Origin: Purshia tridentata
Lineage: Eukaryota; Streptophyta; Magnoliopsida; Rosales; Rosaceae
Direction of reading: 5' to 3'
Length of the DNA: 64,000 nucleotides
NCBI GenBank assembly: GCA_003254885.1
Contig: QANT01000838.1
Span: 1 to 64,000 of the forward strand
In this document: one piece after another, positions 51,601-63,760 of the stretch
Position numbering within the stretch: position 1 is the stretch's first letter
Layout: each line of letters begins with the position of its first letter
Made by a program: the position numbers and the translations under genes
Notes under the pieces: generated by a model
What the model was told of the DNA's origin: nothing
The model's database searches: none
What the model saw: the letters and a program-made list of their open reading frames with translations, nothing else

Positions 51601-54600
51601 TTATATTTATTATGCACATTTCCATCATTACAGGTTAGTGGAATGCCAACATTCTGTGTTCCTGTTCAAGATGGCGGTGTTGGATTCGATTATCGCCTGC
51701 ATATGGCTATTGCTGATAAATGGATTGAGCTCCTCCAGTAAGTTGCAATCAAAATTTGAAAAATTATCTCTGCAGCATATTTGGAATTAGGGTCTTGTAT
51801 CTCCATTGTAGGTGACATTTGTGAATTTAACCGATCAACTTCTTGCTGCCTTACCGTCTCATGTAATTTGATCTAGGAAAATGGATGAAGACTGGCAAAT
51901 GGGTGCTATTGTCTTCACCCTCACCAACAGAAGGTGGCGGGAGAAGTGTGTCTCATATGCCGAAAGTCATGACCAAGCCCTTGTTGGTGACAAAACAATT
52001 GCATTCTGGTTGATGGACAAGGTGATATAAGTTCTCCTTGCATTGTGCATATCATGCAACTTGAAGGGAACATACACGTGAAAAGATTCAACACCATGCT
52101 ATTGTTGTTTGGATGCACACACTTGCTTGAATTTCACACTCATCTGCTCTGTTCAGTCCACATTTTGACAAATTATTTAATATTGATGATTAATGGTTGG
52201 TAAAACCACTTAATGTGCTTGTGAACTCTTCAATATGTCTGTAATTTTTCAAACTTCTTTTAACTCAAGAAACATTTTTCCATTGGTTACTATGATAAAC
52301 TTAACAATTGTTAGATGAGTTATATTAGGTTGGGAGTTTATACTTGGCGGAAAAAATAAAGGTTTTGTTGTTTAGGAGATCTTGTGCATGAAAACCTAAC
52401 ATTAACCTTTGTCGACATGATTATTGATAGTTTTCTATCTTGTGCAATGATTTTATAATGGTCCTAATAAAGCAAGCTAGTGAAAATGGTTTTTGACCTT
52501 TGTTCTTAGGATACTGCTCTCTTGATTAGTCTTCTATAAGTGACACAATATTAAAAATATTTGCTAATCTTATAGTATTTGAATTAGTTGGCAAATAAAT
52601 CACATTCCCATGCCACGATCCTGGCAACTCTGGTCTGCATTCAAATTTACCTGTTATATACCTATTTTATGCATGCGAGCATAAACTAGTGTTGAAAATT
52701 ATTTAGTTATTGCTATTTTGTTAGGGACAGTTTCAACAAGGTAAGCTTTGATTCTTGTATGTTTTAATTCATCTAATATTCTTTGCTTGTTTCAGGACAT
52801 GTATGATTTCATGGCTCTGGACAGACCATCAACCCCCCGTATAGATCGTGGAATAGCATTACACAAAATGATTAGGCTTATTACTATGGGATTAGGTGGA
52901 GAAGGATACCTAAATTTCATGGGGAATGAATTTGGACATCCTGGTAAGATTAGACCAATTGGTATCATCACTAGTTCAAACTGCCATTCAATTTAATGTT
53001 TGTGCTTTAATTTTTCTTGTTCAGAGTGGATTGATTTTCCAAGAGGTGTTCAACATCTTCCAAATGGAAAAGTAGTTCCTGGGAACAATAACAGTTTTGA
53101 CAAATGCCGGCGTAGATTTGATCTTGTAAGTTCTACCTCAGCTTATAATCCAACTTTGCACTACCATATATATGAGTAGGTGTCATTTGTGTGTAACTTT
53201 TGGGTTAATTGTGTGACAAGAAGGATTGGTGTGTGGTTCTGATGGTGACTAATTGAAGTAATGCATGATATGAGAAGGCATAGTAATTTATAGATTAGTC
53301 AAGGATCAACTCCAAAGCGAGGGATAATTTGAATTGTTTTTAGGAAATTTTCAGTTATGCTGGAAAGGAAGCAAAACTTGAACAAAATATCATAATACAA
53401 TCAAATGCTTACTTGTAAAGAAAGTTCAAAATTACTAGCCAAGGTCAAGTTGATTAGTAAGATATGATACTAATAGGGTTATAGACATTGCTATTAAAAA
53501 TTTAATCTAATGGCTTAATTTATGCCTATTTTACTTCTCATTCTCACCTTATTGACCATTTCAATTTTTGTTTTTTTGTATTATTTAAAGATCCTCAATT
53601 TATTTACTTCAAATTTTTTGAAGCCCATATGGATCAGCTCCAGGCCTGCAGTCAATAGATAGAACTCTTTTCTTGGGTTTTAACAGATGTATTGGAATAT
53701 TGTTTGATGACCCCAGCGTTTACAAATACCTCTTACCTTGCCATTCCTCCAGTATCCATCTTGAACCATTCCTTAGAGTCGCACAATATCATTACAAAAA
53801 AAAAACGTATAAAAAAATGTTCAAAAAAAATATTAGTAATAATTACAGAGTTCCTAAGAATATACTAACAATTTTGAAAAAGGAGAAATAAAACTCTTCG
53901 CACAAAATAAGATTCAGTAGTGTGCAATTTGATAGGTATAAGAAAGAAGCCTTGTTTTTCTTGTTCTGCATTTGGTGGTAGAGGAAATATCGGTCTTTGA
54001 CAGTAGGGCTTGCTCTTTCACTATTGACTTCATGTGTCTTACACATGATCCAACCAATTGCCATCTCTCTGTTCACATGAAGTTCTTGAACTACTATCTT
54101 CTTATTGCAAACTTTGCATATTTTCTTTTATATTCCTGGTTCTTTGTTAAGGGTATTTTTTGACCTTGCAACTATATATTCTGCATTACCTTTCTGGCCT
54201 CTAATTACGTTGTCTTTTATAAAAAAAATATTGGTTATGCATGCCCAGGGGGATGCAGAATTTCTAAGATATCGTGGGATGCAAGAATTTGATCAAGCAA
54301 TGCAGCATCTTGAAGAAACCTATGGTGTAAGTTTTTCTACAACATGTGTATGTGCCTTAGCTGCTTAGGGCATGGTTTACAGAATAATCTATTTATATCT
54401 TCTTTTAATGGCTGTGAAACCCTTTGATTTTTTGTAGTTATGTCTCTATAGTTTATGAAATTTTAAAAGCTCAATCTGATGTATTAAATGATATGGTCTA
54501 TAAACTCACAGATCCTGGAGAAAAGAGTAAGTCTAGTTCTCCTTCAAATAAGGAAAAGCTATGGTTTTGCTGGCTTCTTCTTCTCTTCTCATACCTCCTT

Positions 54601-55640
54601 AGCATCCAGGGAATGATAAAATGTGGCAAGACAAGAAACACATCTGCTATCTATTATTCTTTTTCTTGTCGGAGTCAGATCTAACACTCTAGCATATATT
54701 ATTGATTTGATTCGGATCCTCTGTTTATATTTGCTGGGCTGATAGTATGCTAATGGTAAAAACTATGTCATTCCAGGCCTCCATTTATCTATTTTTCTAA
54801 TATAAACCCTAAGCTCTAAGTGCTTAATCCTAAACCTTAAAACGATGTCTTTTAAGCATAAGCACAACATCTGTTCCGAAACTATAAGCAGATCATATTT
54901 TATTATTGTGCCCTCGTACAATTCTAATTTTATTGAAAGATTTAAGAATAATGTGTTTGTATAACTATATTTCACCTGTAGAATTAGAAAAAAATTGTGT
55001 GAAACTTGTAGTTCCTACAGATACATACTAATGTCATTTGTGAGATGTTAAATTTTAAAAATTTGGTCAACTGTTGATGCAGTTCATGACTTCTGAGCAC
55101 CAATATATATCACGGAAGGATGAAGGAGACAGGGTTATTGTCTTCGAAAGGGCAAACCTGGTTTTTGTCTTCAATTTTCATTGGAGTAACAGCTACTCAG
55201 ACTACCGAGTAGGCTGCTTAAAGGGAGGAAAGTATAAGGTATATACTCTGTAAAACTCGATTAAGTACTCAGTTGGCTTGCCTAATACACATTCTTCCCA
55301 AGCCTTCAAATTTCATTGTATGTACCATATCATGTATAATTTTGTGTTATTTCCAGATTGTCTTGGATTCAGATGAATCATTATTTGGAGGCTTCAATAG
55401 GATTGATCACAGTGCTGAGTACTTCACAGCTGTAAGAAATTTTTTTCTGTCTCAGTAACTGAACCTTTTGCTTCTTTCTAGCAGGCTATAATTTTCGGTG
55501 TTAAAAACTTAAACCCTCATGGTGATCTGCAGGATGGGTGGTTTGATGAGCGGCCTCATTCTTTCCTTCTATACGCACCTTGTAGAACAGCTGTGGTCTA
55601 TGCTCTTGTAGAGGATGAACCCGAAGCTGTCAAAGGCTGA
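42700..55640 (+). CDS. SBE2: Starch branching enzyme class II, plastidial
   Basis: Twenty-two exons: 42700-42853, 43594-43739, 43931-44139, 44429-44527, 45371-45413, 46717-46776, 46897-46977, 47347-47463, 47925-48008, 49062-49183, 49357-49476, 50023-50152, 50267-50377, 50980-51108, 51634-51737, 51877-52021, 52796-52943, 53025-53125, 54249-54326, 55083-55238, 55357-55431, 55533-55640, giving 839 aa. The enzyme cuts alpha-1,4-glucan chains and rejoins them as alpha-1,6 branches, making amylopectin in plastids. Residues 1 to about 60 form a transit peptide (rich in Ser, few acids). An acidic linker precedes a CBM48 domain (about 205-300). The GH13 barrel carries nucleophile Asp479 in [10 protein letters not shown], acid Glu534 in TIGEDVSG, and HD in [12 protein letters not shown] (600-601). 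The C-terminal beta domain is complete. The acidic N-terminal arm and 22-exon layout indicate class II rather than class I. Intron 5 holds a TRIM fossil. The gene is convergent with the GRF gene. Confidence 0.95.
46190..46520 (+). mobile_element. TRIM-like LTR fossil in SBE2 intron 5
   Basis: TGGTATCAAAGCTCTAG at 46274 matches the methionine-tRNA primer binding site usual in plant Ty1/copia and TRIM elements, directly after a possible LTR end (ATCTAACA). A purine run (GAGAGGG, 46452-46458) then precedes TGTTAGCTTGATAT, a possible 3' LTR start at 46459. CCTAACA plus similar following sequence appears in both LTR positions. The internal part (about 185 bp) is far too small to code. It is a non-autonomous, diverged remnant, and the outer edges are approximate. 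Confidence 0.55.
48380..48560. repeat. Degenerate interspersed repeat in SBE2 intron 9
   Basis: Intron 9 holds GC-richer sequence with GACCCAACCCTTAGACCC and the opposing GGGTTGAGTTC, giving partial self-complementarity, plus a TTTGAATTGAATTCAAA palindrome. This is typical of decayed DNA-transposon ends. The family was not identified. Confidence 0.3.
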
Positions 55641-56578
55641 TTACGATTCTAATATAGTTCTGGTGCTGAGAATGTCCACATATCGCTGCACTCCTGAGAA
55701 AGACACCTCGTACAGTTGGCTCTAATAAAATGCAGTGCAGTCCATGTGGAATTATGTTGCGCTACCTTTGGCAGTAATGCGTCCTAAGTTAAAAATGAGG
55801 TTAACAATGTAAAAGGCATGACATAAAGCTGCTGCAAGTATGAGAATTTATGCAGAGTTCAGTCAACCAGTCCCTCCCTATCTAGGCATATAAATTATAG
55901 ACTAGTGTGGCAGTTAGTGAAGAATTCCTTGTGTAATTATTTTCCAGGTTAAATTCGATGGGATGTCAACTAGAGATTTGCCATTGTATATATTAGCATG
56001 TAGCTGATTGTGGCGCATTCTTTAATTTATGTGTTCGTTATCGAATATCCGGGACAAATCAAATTTTGTGATCCTCACGTTGACGGGTCTTCAATCTTTC
56101 ATATCCTTGTGCTAAATTGGAATCTGCAATTATTTTGGTTTTTACTTCAAATAGTTATTTACTTGAGGCTTCAGCTAATGATGTTAACCCATTAATTAAA
56201 TTTTCAATCATTGAACTAACCTAATTCTTACACACATCGCCTTCACCATTTGAGCGGACTCCAACAGTTTGGCTCTGCAAATAGTTGTTTGTTAATTATG
56301 TTGTGTTCTTGACACTCCTGTTGCCGTTTATAATTTTGTCCAGTTATAATGCTATGTTGCTATATCTATACCAACAAGGTCGATCACCCAGCCTTCCATT
56401 GAAAATTGTTTTTTTGCTTTGTCTTTTTCCTTCACATTCAAGGTCCCAATAACAGACTAGCAACAAAGTTGTTCTTGGCTAAACATGCACCGAACTCTGG
56501 TCCGGTTAAGAAAATAATGCGTGCAATTTATACAAGCAACTAAGAGAAGCTGGATGGCATTGTCCGATATATGATGAT
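55641..56578. other. Convergent 3' ends of SBE2 and GRF
   Basis: The two genes point toward each other across 938 bp. The first 350 bases or so are likely SBE2 3' UTR. The part nearest 56578 is GRF 3' UTR. No gene or repeat is recognised between them. Confidence 0.5.
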
Positions 56579-58655
56579 TCAGGAGGTAATGAAGCTAGTT
56601 TCAGAGGCAGTGCTGCGGGGCAACTGATGTAGAACACTGGTTGGTGAATTGGAGTTGGAGGACCGGAGTGCCTCTGCAAGAGGTCCTCCCATGGAAGCCA
56701 TTTGGTTTGACCCCCACCCCGTTGGCCAATTCAATTGTGGCTGCTCACGCCCGGCATGGCTGTCCTGGTGGCCAGGCTCGATTCCGTTGCCAGTAGCCAA
56801 TTTCAGTGACACATCAGATGAGGGGTTTCCACGTATCGAAATGGAGAGGCAGGTGGCGGAGTTCATTGAGCTCGCATTGCTTCTTGCATTGTCGGGTTCT
56901 TGAAGCTGTCCCGGCCAGTCATCGAAAAAAGGCCGCAAAATATGGCTGTCGGATTTAGCACCGCCTGAGACCTCACTGCGGGGTTCGAAGAGGTCCCTGT
57001 TCTCAGGTTTGAACTCTGAGGAACTACAGTTGACAAGAAGGAGAATGTGAGAGCAAGTAACTTGTGTTATTTGCATAAGAAAAGGGTACCAACTAGCAAT
57101 ATTTCTTCTTCATTTTATTAGAAGAGGTCTCAAATTTGAATCGGTTGAAAAAGCATAGGCAAAGCTCAACAAAATGTTGGGGGAATAGCTGGTAAATGGA
57201 ACCTGCAGGCTGCAGCTTTGCTTAGATTTGAGACATTATAACCATGCCATTATTAAGATCCAGTACTATAAAGGAGACAACAAGCCTACCTAGCAGGGCC
57301 CATGAGATTCTATATATCATTTACAAAGTTTCATGTCTCTAATAACATCAACAAAAAGAGAGGGACGAGGGGACCTCAGGAACATCTATCACCTAATTAA
57401 ATGTTTTCATTGAATGCTATTAATTTCAATTTTTCTTTTCTGGGTCAATCATGCTAGTGGAAGATTAACTCCTACACCAATTTCCACATATTTATCTAGC
57501 TCTTTAATAAACGTATATGTCCAAAAGGAAAAAAACACTCAGCTTCGTTTAATATAACTAAAAAAATTAAATTAAGTAAACCCAAAACAGATTGTTTTGG
57601 TTTTGTCTGTTTACCTTTGGTTGAGGTGAAGCAGATCAATAGAAGGGGATGACCCAGAAAGGGCAAAATGGGTCCCTCCACCAGACCCAGTTGCCAAGGA
57701 TGATGACGTGGCAGCAACAGAGTTGTTATTATTGGTGGTGGTGGTGGTGGCAGCATTAAGAGTCCCTCCTCCACCAGCAGGAGTGGTGGTTGTGGTGGTG
57801 GCGACTTCCACAGGCTTTCTTGAACGGTTTCTGCCACGGTGCACGTGGCGCTCGCAGTACTTCTGCCCAGCCACCACGTCTCTGGAGCACCGCCATTTCT
57901 TCCCATCAGTCCTCCGGCAACGGGTTGGCTCTGGATCCATGGATCCTCTTCCCCAGTACCCAGATTGCAACACTAAAAGACCCACATCACCATGAATGGG
58001 TTGAATTAATTAATAGCTAAAATGGCATTAATTAATTAAGTAATTCATTCATTAATTAATTAGTACTTACAAGCAGGCTGAAAATGAGGGTGGTGTTGAA
58101 GAGGGTGATGGAGGAAATATGGAGAAGAATGCAGAAGAAGGCTTTTCTTGATTGGCTGAAGGAGCTCAGAAGGAACAGCAGCACCAGCCAGCAAGTACCT
58201 GAATATCAAAGCCTGCAGCTCAAGCTCCTGCCACTGTGACAAGCTGAAATAGCTCCCCATTTCTAGAAAAGAGACAAAACCAAAATCAGACAGACCAAGA
58301 AACAAAAGGAGTGAACATTGAATGAGTACTATCACAAAACTGTAGGAACAAAGATATGATAAACTTTGTGGGTTGCTCGGGCAATAAAGAGAGAAATATT
58401 TTCTTACTTGGGAATCTGGTGGAAGCTGCAGATGGGGTTGATTCAGAAAATGCTGACAGGGTGCTGATGATTTTGCTGCTGCTGTTTGGTTCAGGTACAA
58501 ACAAAGGGAGAGCATACCCAGATGGGGCTTCTGGCTGCTGCTGCTGCTGCTGCTGTTGCTGTTGATGGGGCTCAAGGAGAAGTTTTGGTATCTTTGCAGA
58601 GGGTTGTTGTTGCTCTGACTCATGCTGCTGGTTTCTCCATTGCTTGAGATGGAAG

Positions 58656-58660
<5 letters not shown>
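56579..58660 (-). CDS. GRF4: Growth-regulating factor transcription factor, GRF3/GRF4-like
   Basis: Four exons on the minus strand, 58660-58408, 58262-58071, 57972-57615 and 57023-56579, encode 415 aa. The QLQ domain (about 89-124, [18 protein letters not shown]) binds GIF co-activators. The WRC domain (about 160-204) has the zinc ligands Cys167, Cys177, Cys188 and His191 in CX9CX10CX2H spacing and a basic nuclear signal (GRNRSRKP). C-terminal FFD ([10 protein letters not shown]) and [11 protein letters not shown] motifs place it in the GRF3/GRF4 group. Which paralogue is uncertain. GRFs promote cell proliferation in leaves and fruit. There is a run of ten Gln in exon 1 and Thr/Asn runs in exon 3. 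The C-terminus carries about 13 extra residues ([12 protein letters not shown]) compared with remembered Arabidopsis ends. A miR396 site lies at the end of the WRC coding region. Confidence 0.93.
57806..57826 (-). promoter_or_regulatory. miR396 target site in the GRF mRNA
   Basis: The plus strand reads TTCCACAGGCTTTCTTGAAC followed by G, so the mRNA carries the conserved CGTTCAAGAAAGCCTGTGGA site coding for RSRKPVE. miR396 (UUCCACAGCUUUCUUGAACUG) pairs with it with the one-base bulge known from nearly all angiosperm GRFs. The site is intact, so post-transcriptional repression is expected. Confidence 0.93.

Positions 58661-58689
<29 letters not shown>
58661..58689 (-). repeat. (CT)n run just before the GRF start codon
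   Basis: On the plus strand GGAGAGAGAG and further GA units lie directly beside the ATG, so the mRNA leader ends in about 13 CT/UC repeats up to the start codon. Such GA/CT runs are targets of plant BPC/GAGA-binding proteins. The link here is inferred. Confidence 0.8.
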
Positions 58690-58692
<3 letters not shown>

Positions 58693-58846
58693 GGTGTTGG
58701 GTTTTTAAAGTTTGGTGGTTTGGATTTGTTTGGTTGGTTTTCTTAATATGTGTTGTTGGGGGTAGTGTTGGTGTTGGGTACTTGGGTTGGGTTTATGTTA
58801 ATGCGAAGAGAGTTTGAGAAAGCTTTGAGCAGAGGTTTGTGTGGGT

Positions 58847-58857
58847 TCTTTTATAGC
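58847..58857 (-). promoter_or_regulatory. TATA box of the GRF gene
   Basis: The minus strand reads AAAGCTATAAAAGAACCC, a clear TATA motif about 190 bases upstream of the ATG. This predicts a transcription start near 58820 and a leader of about 160 bases ending in the CT run. Confidence 0.55.
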
Positions 58858-58859
58858 TT

Positions 58860-60444
58860 TGGCAGATACCTCACATTTCTGACAGAAAAAGCCTGCAAAG
58901 TTTGTTTAAGGGCAGTGAAGGAAGCCTGAGGCACTTGAGAAAAAGACAGTCAGAGAAAAAAAAAGAGAACTTCAAAAAATATATATGATATAGTATATAA
59001 ATAACAACTGGAAAAAATAGTAATAGATAGCTAGCTAGAGGGAGAGAGAGGGGGGTTGGAAAGAACCTGCAGTCTTTCTCTGTCTTTCTGCTTTGAGCTT
59101 TGGAAATAGCATTACTGTTACACTGTCTTGTTTAGGCTTAATTTTTTCCATTTTAATAATGCATAATTAAGCATCATGCAAAACTAAACCCAAGGGGCAT
59201 ATGCATTATGCAGATAATATAAATAGTGGGAAAAAAGGGCCGACATTGCAGTGGCCATCTCAGCGGAGCTCAGGGCCGAAGGCTTTATATTCAAACTAAA
59301 TCAAAGGATTATGTTCTTTTCTTTCTTACATAGTACGAGTATGTTCTGTAATTCTGTATGTTAGCTTTCCCACAAAGACACCTCATCTAAAATTTCATTT
59401 ACATCAACATCCAAACAGAAATTTACTTTTCTAACATCTAAGAGCTCAATACTTGCAAATCCAAGCTAATTAGTATTTATAATTACTTTCGCCAAGCCAC
59501 AACAATAATCTGGTGACGAGTTCTTCTGACCTCTGTGCATCATATTGTGGGGAACTGTGTTTGACGCAACTACCCCCTACATTTTATTTTTCATTGTTTG
59601 GCGTGCCCCTACATGTAAATATGTAATATGCATTTATGTTTATGTTTTTAAGAGTGTTTGATTACGTGTACGTTATCTTAAAAAAAAAAAATAGAATGCT
59701 CATTATATTAGTGTTTGGTTCATTACTTCATTGGAATTAATTTTGAAAGGAAATTGAAATGCAATGGCCAATGGCCAATGGTTATTTAAATGAAATGATA
59801 GAAGTATTAACATATTTCATAACTTATTATTTTACACATGTTAATTTATGTGATAAGTTATAAGTCCTTAAATTTACATGAATGTATTAAGTTTAATAAA
59901 AAACACCAATAACACTCTCTCTAAAAATAAAAAAATCAAATCCTAACAACAAGACATAATTATCTCAATTTTGTTAATGGGTGGGAAAGCTCCCCATGGT
60001 TATCTCATATCCTTTATTGAGGATATAGAGTGATTCTTTTGGCCAAGAGCCTTAATTTGAGAACTCCCCTTTAGAGCATCTAATATCATTGTAGTTGCAT
60101 AATGTAGCACAAGTAAAATACAAAATATACAACAAAATGACATAGAAAATTGACTACAATAAAAAAAAATTAACTATCAAAATATATTATATGTGCACAA
60201 GCAGCACAACTAATATATTTATTAATATTTGAAAATTTTAACTAATTGAGGAAGGGCAATGTGGTAAAGCAAACAAGAGGGGAGCAATGAAAGAAGTTTG
60301 GGAAGTAAAAAAGATGAGAGAAGTACTGTAAACTGTGGACAGTGGAAGGCACATACTACAGGTTGAGGCTGTTGAGCAATAGCATTTCTTCTACAATTAC
60401 AACTTACAAGTAGCAAGTGGTGGGTAGGTAGGGGGCATTCTCCC
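58860..60444. other. GRF upstream region and AT-rich flank
   Basis: The first several hundred bases carry GA-rich and CT-rich runs (GAGGGAGAGAGAGG near 59039) that may belong to the GRF promoter. From 59600 to 60440 the DNA is AT-rich and holds no recognised gene or RNA. Confidence 0.45.
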
Positions 60445-60645
60445 TATTTCTCTTTAGGGTTAACTTTAACCCAACCAGTCCACTGAACCAAGCTCTCTCT
60501 CTCTCTCTCCTTTTCTTCTTCTTATTTCTCTTTAGGGTTAACTTCAACCCAACCAGTCCACTGAACCAAGCTCTCTCTCTCTCTCTCTCCTTTTCTTCTT
60601 CTTATTTCTCTTTAGGGTTAACTTTAACCCAACCAGTCCACTGAA

Positions 60646-60682
<37 letters not shown>

Positions 60683-60771
60683 CTTCTTCTTATTTCTCTT
60701 TAGGGTTAACTTTAACCCAACTAGTCCACGGAACCAATCTCTCTCTCTCTCTACTCTCCCCTTCTTCTTCT
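60445..60771. repeat. Four-copy tandem array with hairpin and growing CT tract
   Basis: Units begin at 60445, 60523, 60603 and 60691 (periods 78, 80 and 88 bp). Each holds TTTAGGGTTAACTTTAACCC, CCAGTCCACTGAACCAA, a (CT)n run and CTTCTTCTT. The period grows mainly because the CT run lengthens. GGGTTA and TAACCC form an inverted repeat in every unit, and TTTAGGGTTA also matches a telo-box. The fourth unit is the most diverged. Confidence 0.92.
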
Positions 60772-63060
60772 TTTGTTTTTAATGTGTTGGATTGATATGA
60801 CCAACTACCCATTTTCTGTATCGATGTGACAACTCAATTACCCCACCCATTGGTACCTACTTCCCCTATAACTATAGGCCTTTGACAAAATTCTCTGCCT
60901 AGCCCAGTCCATGTAGGCTTTTTTTTTTTTTTTGTTGATTCATGCAGGCTTCCCCTAATTAGTAATTACCCAAATTATTTACATATATATATATTCTTTA
61001 TTTTTTTCTTACATTTATGAATTTACAGAGTTAGAATAATTGCATTTTATTACTGGGAAGCTTTCTTTGTTCCTTACAGTTACTGCGCAGCTTTTTTAAC
61101 CAAACCAAAGTTGTGTATACAGTTATAGGGGTTATAAATACTACTGTTTGTACCTTTAAATTAAATGAAGGCCAATGAATCATGCAGGCTGTCAGTAATT
61201 CAGTTCTATATAATTTCCAAACTACTTTTGTTGCCAAGGATTATGATTTATGGAGCTGCTAGCCTGCTACTAGTGTTAAAACAAAGCATGCTTGCTTTTT
61301 TCATTCATTGCCAATTAAACTCAAAGTTAAAGATGAGACTCGGGTTGATGGATATTTTGGCTGCTGTGTAGAACCCGTCAAGTCATTTCACTTGGTCATT
61401 AATGGTTGCCTGACTTGACTTGCTGTACTACGTACCACCTTCTTTATTGCCTTTGTTTTTAATTACAAATAGTAGGGTTCGTACTTTAAAAAACAAAAAA
61501 CAAAATTACTTAAGAAAGGTAATAATTATTAATTAGTTTGCTTTGTTTAGAGGAAATGTGTTGCTAGGTATTCAAATATATTAATTTACCATTACTCAAT
61601 TTAAGTCCCCAAGTTTACAAGTTGGTTTGCAAGTAAAAGAGTATTCAGTACTAAGTTTCATCACGTTAGGGTTTAATTAAGAACTCCGATAGATTAATCG
61701 ACTACCAATTATTTTTTAAATTTTTAAGTTTTAACTTATATATTTTAAGTTATTCAAACTTCATAAATAAAGCAATAGATTTTATTTTAAGCTAATCAAC
61801 TAACTTCGTTGTCAACCAATGAATAACCGTACGTTATTCGAGAAAATTTTCTTATGTACATATATAAGCTACATTTGATTCAATCGATACTTAGTCAAAT
61901 AATGAGAGACTATACTAACATTGCCCTTTAGGTGAGCTACGAATTCAATCCATATATCATGTATCATATATGTGATATATATATATACCTCCTTTAATTA
62001 CTATTATGTTAGTTAAACAAACTACTTTTCATATGTTTTATGTTTATATGAAAACCAAAGTACAAAGTAAAAGTATGTTGATTTATTTATATGCGGCATA
62101 CGCATACCCAAACAAACCATGCATGTGTTGTTATGCTTGAGAAAGCCCCAGTTCAAAATATCCCCAATATTCACATTTTAAAAGTTGGCAAAAGAAAAAC
62201 AACATTAATTAGTTGAATATATATATAGCTAGCTTTATTGAGAGCCTCTGCCTTCCCTACTAAACACCTTAGCTAGGGCTTAGGCTTAGGAGGATACCCC
62301 TCTTGGGAGACTTTCCAAAAACCAATTTTGTGCTGAAAAATTATCTTGATTCATGATCATGTAAAGATAAAGACCAAGGCAAGGCATCGAGCAATCACAT
62401 GGTCCAAATCTTTTTGTTTTTAATTAAATAAAGTTAGTGTTCTCCATGCAATATAAAATAATAAATGCAAGTTCCAATTAACTTTCAAGTTAATTAACAA
62501 GATAAAAGACACCTTATAAACTGAATTTTTAAATGAGACAATACAACTAAGAAAAGATGTTAAAATAATCATAATTTTTTAACTGCATTGACTGGTTATT
62601 GAATGTGATAACTAGTCCATACTTTAGTACACATCAATTTGTAGAGTTTTTCTAGTACAATTCTACCCTCTCTAAGAGGGGTTATCGCAAACAATTGCAG
62701 TAATGTAATCCAGTTTCAATTTGTTGTTAAGAATTCGTTTCTTAATTGCTTAGATATTATTAAGTTTAAACTTTGTTTAAAATAAAAAATAAAAAATTTA
62801 ATCTCTAAAATTTTACATTTTATGAAGTTAATAATATTGTCTAAAATAAGATAAAAAATAAAGCATATTGCAATGTTGATTACTCGATCAATGAACATAT
62901 TTGTTTATCAAAGAATACTAAAATTCAAATTAAAGTACTTGAGAATTATTATATATTACTTGTTTTTTAAATTTTGAGTAGTAGATAAATTGACAAATAA
63001 ATATCTGTACAGCTTAATTATGGTTGTTAATAAGATGCTAAACTAAACTGGAAAGATGTG
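60772..63060. other. AT-rich intergenic stretch
   Basis: No protein or RNA gene was recognised. The DNA is low-complexity and AT-rich with short palindromes (for example near 61965-61985). All open frames are under 70 codons without recognisable similarity. Confidence 0.5.
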
Positions 63061-63109
63061 TTTATTTCTCATTTTTAGGGTCTGAGTCGGTAACAAAGAT
63101 AACGGAAAT

Positions 63110-63645
63110 TGATGTGGGGGGTTGTCTAGATATGGTGCATGTGGGTTTGGACTTTGGGTCGAATCAAAAAAACAATTTTGTTTGGGAATTTGGCAGTTCC
63201 CAGGGGTACAAATGTCAACCCACACGAGTTACCACGACACCACCCACTGCCCACTGGCCAAAGACATCTCGGATCCACTGCACGTACGGATCTGAGCCGG
63301 GGCCCACACCATCTCTCCACGTCATCTAATTCGTCTTTATTAGGGACTATAAAAATATTAAAATGTAAAAACAACAGTAATCAATTTGAAAAATTAAAAA
63401 AAGGTAGTCACATGTCTGAGCAGGCAGGCGTCAGTGACAGAAAATGGTCAGAAAAAGCTACAGAGACAGCTGCTCACGTGGGTCCCAGGCTTTTTCAACA
63501 TTTTCTGTAGGATAAAGCAGGGCACGCCGGCACGCGAGCGCCTTACCCCCTCCCCTCACGTGCTTTCACGTGACTTATTTTCACGAGGTTATCCATCTTC
63601 ATTTCTTTTTTTTTTCCGAACCCTCAATTATAAAAACACTCCGCA
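63110..63645 (+). promoter_or_regulatory. GC-richer promoter-like island with three G-boxes and a TATA
   Basis: CACGTG occurs at 63475, 63557 and 63567, with related ACGT cores at 63281 (CACGTACG) and 63318 (CCACGTCAT). A TATA-like ATTATAAAAA lies at about 63627-63636. Together they look like a plant promoter responsive to bZIP/bHLH factors. No coding sequence follows before the window ends, so the gene, if any, would start beyond 64000 or the promoter is orphaned. Confidence 0.4.
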
Positions 63646-63760
63646 AATTAGTTTATAACTGATAAGCTAGAAACTTTAATTTACATTTTGAGTTTTTACT
63701 TAGCCTGCCTAAATTGCTAAATTGAGAAAGAAATTTAACCTATAGTGCATTTGTGTGGAG

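Noticed and set aside
57708-58020. Open frames antisense to GRF exon 3
   Set aside because: Low-complexity Val/Ala runs mirror the Thr/Asn codon repeats of GRF. No independent gene signal.
60445-60771. CRISPR-like spaced repeat
   Set aside because: Units are contiguous with no unique spacers, and the setting is a plant nuclear genome. It is a minisatellite.
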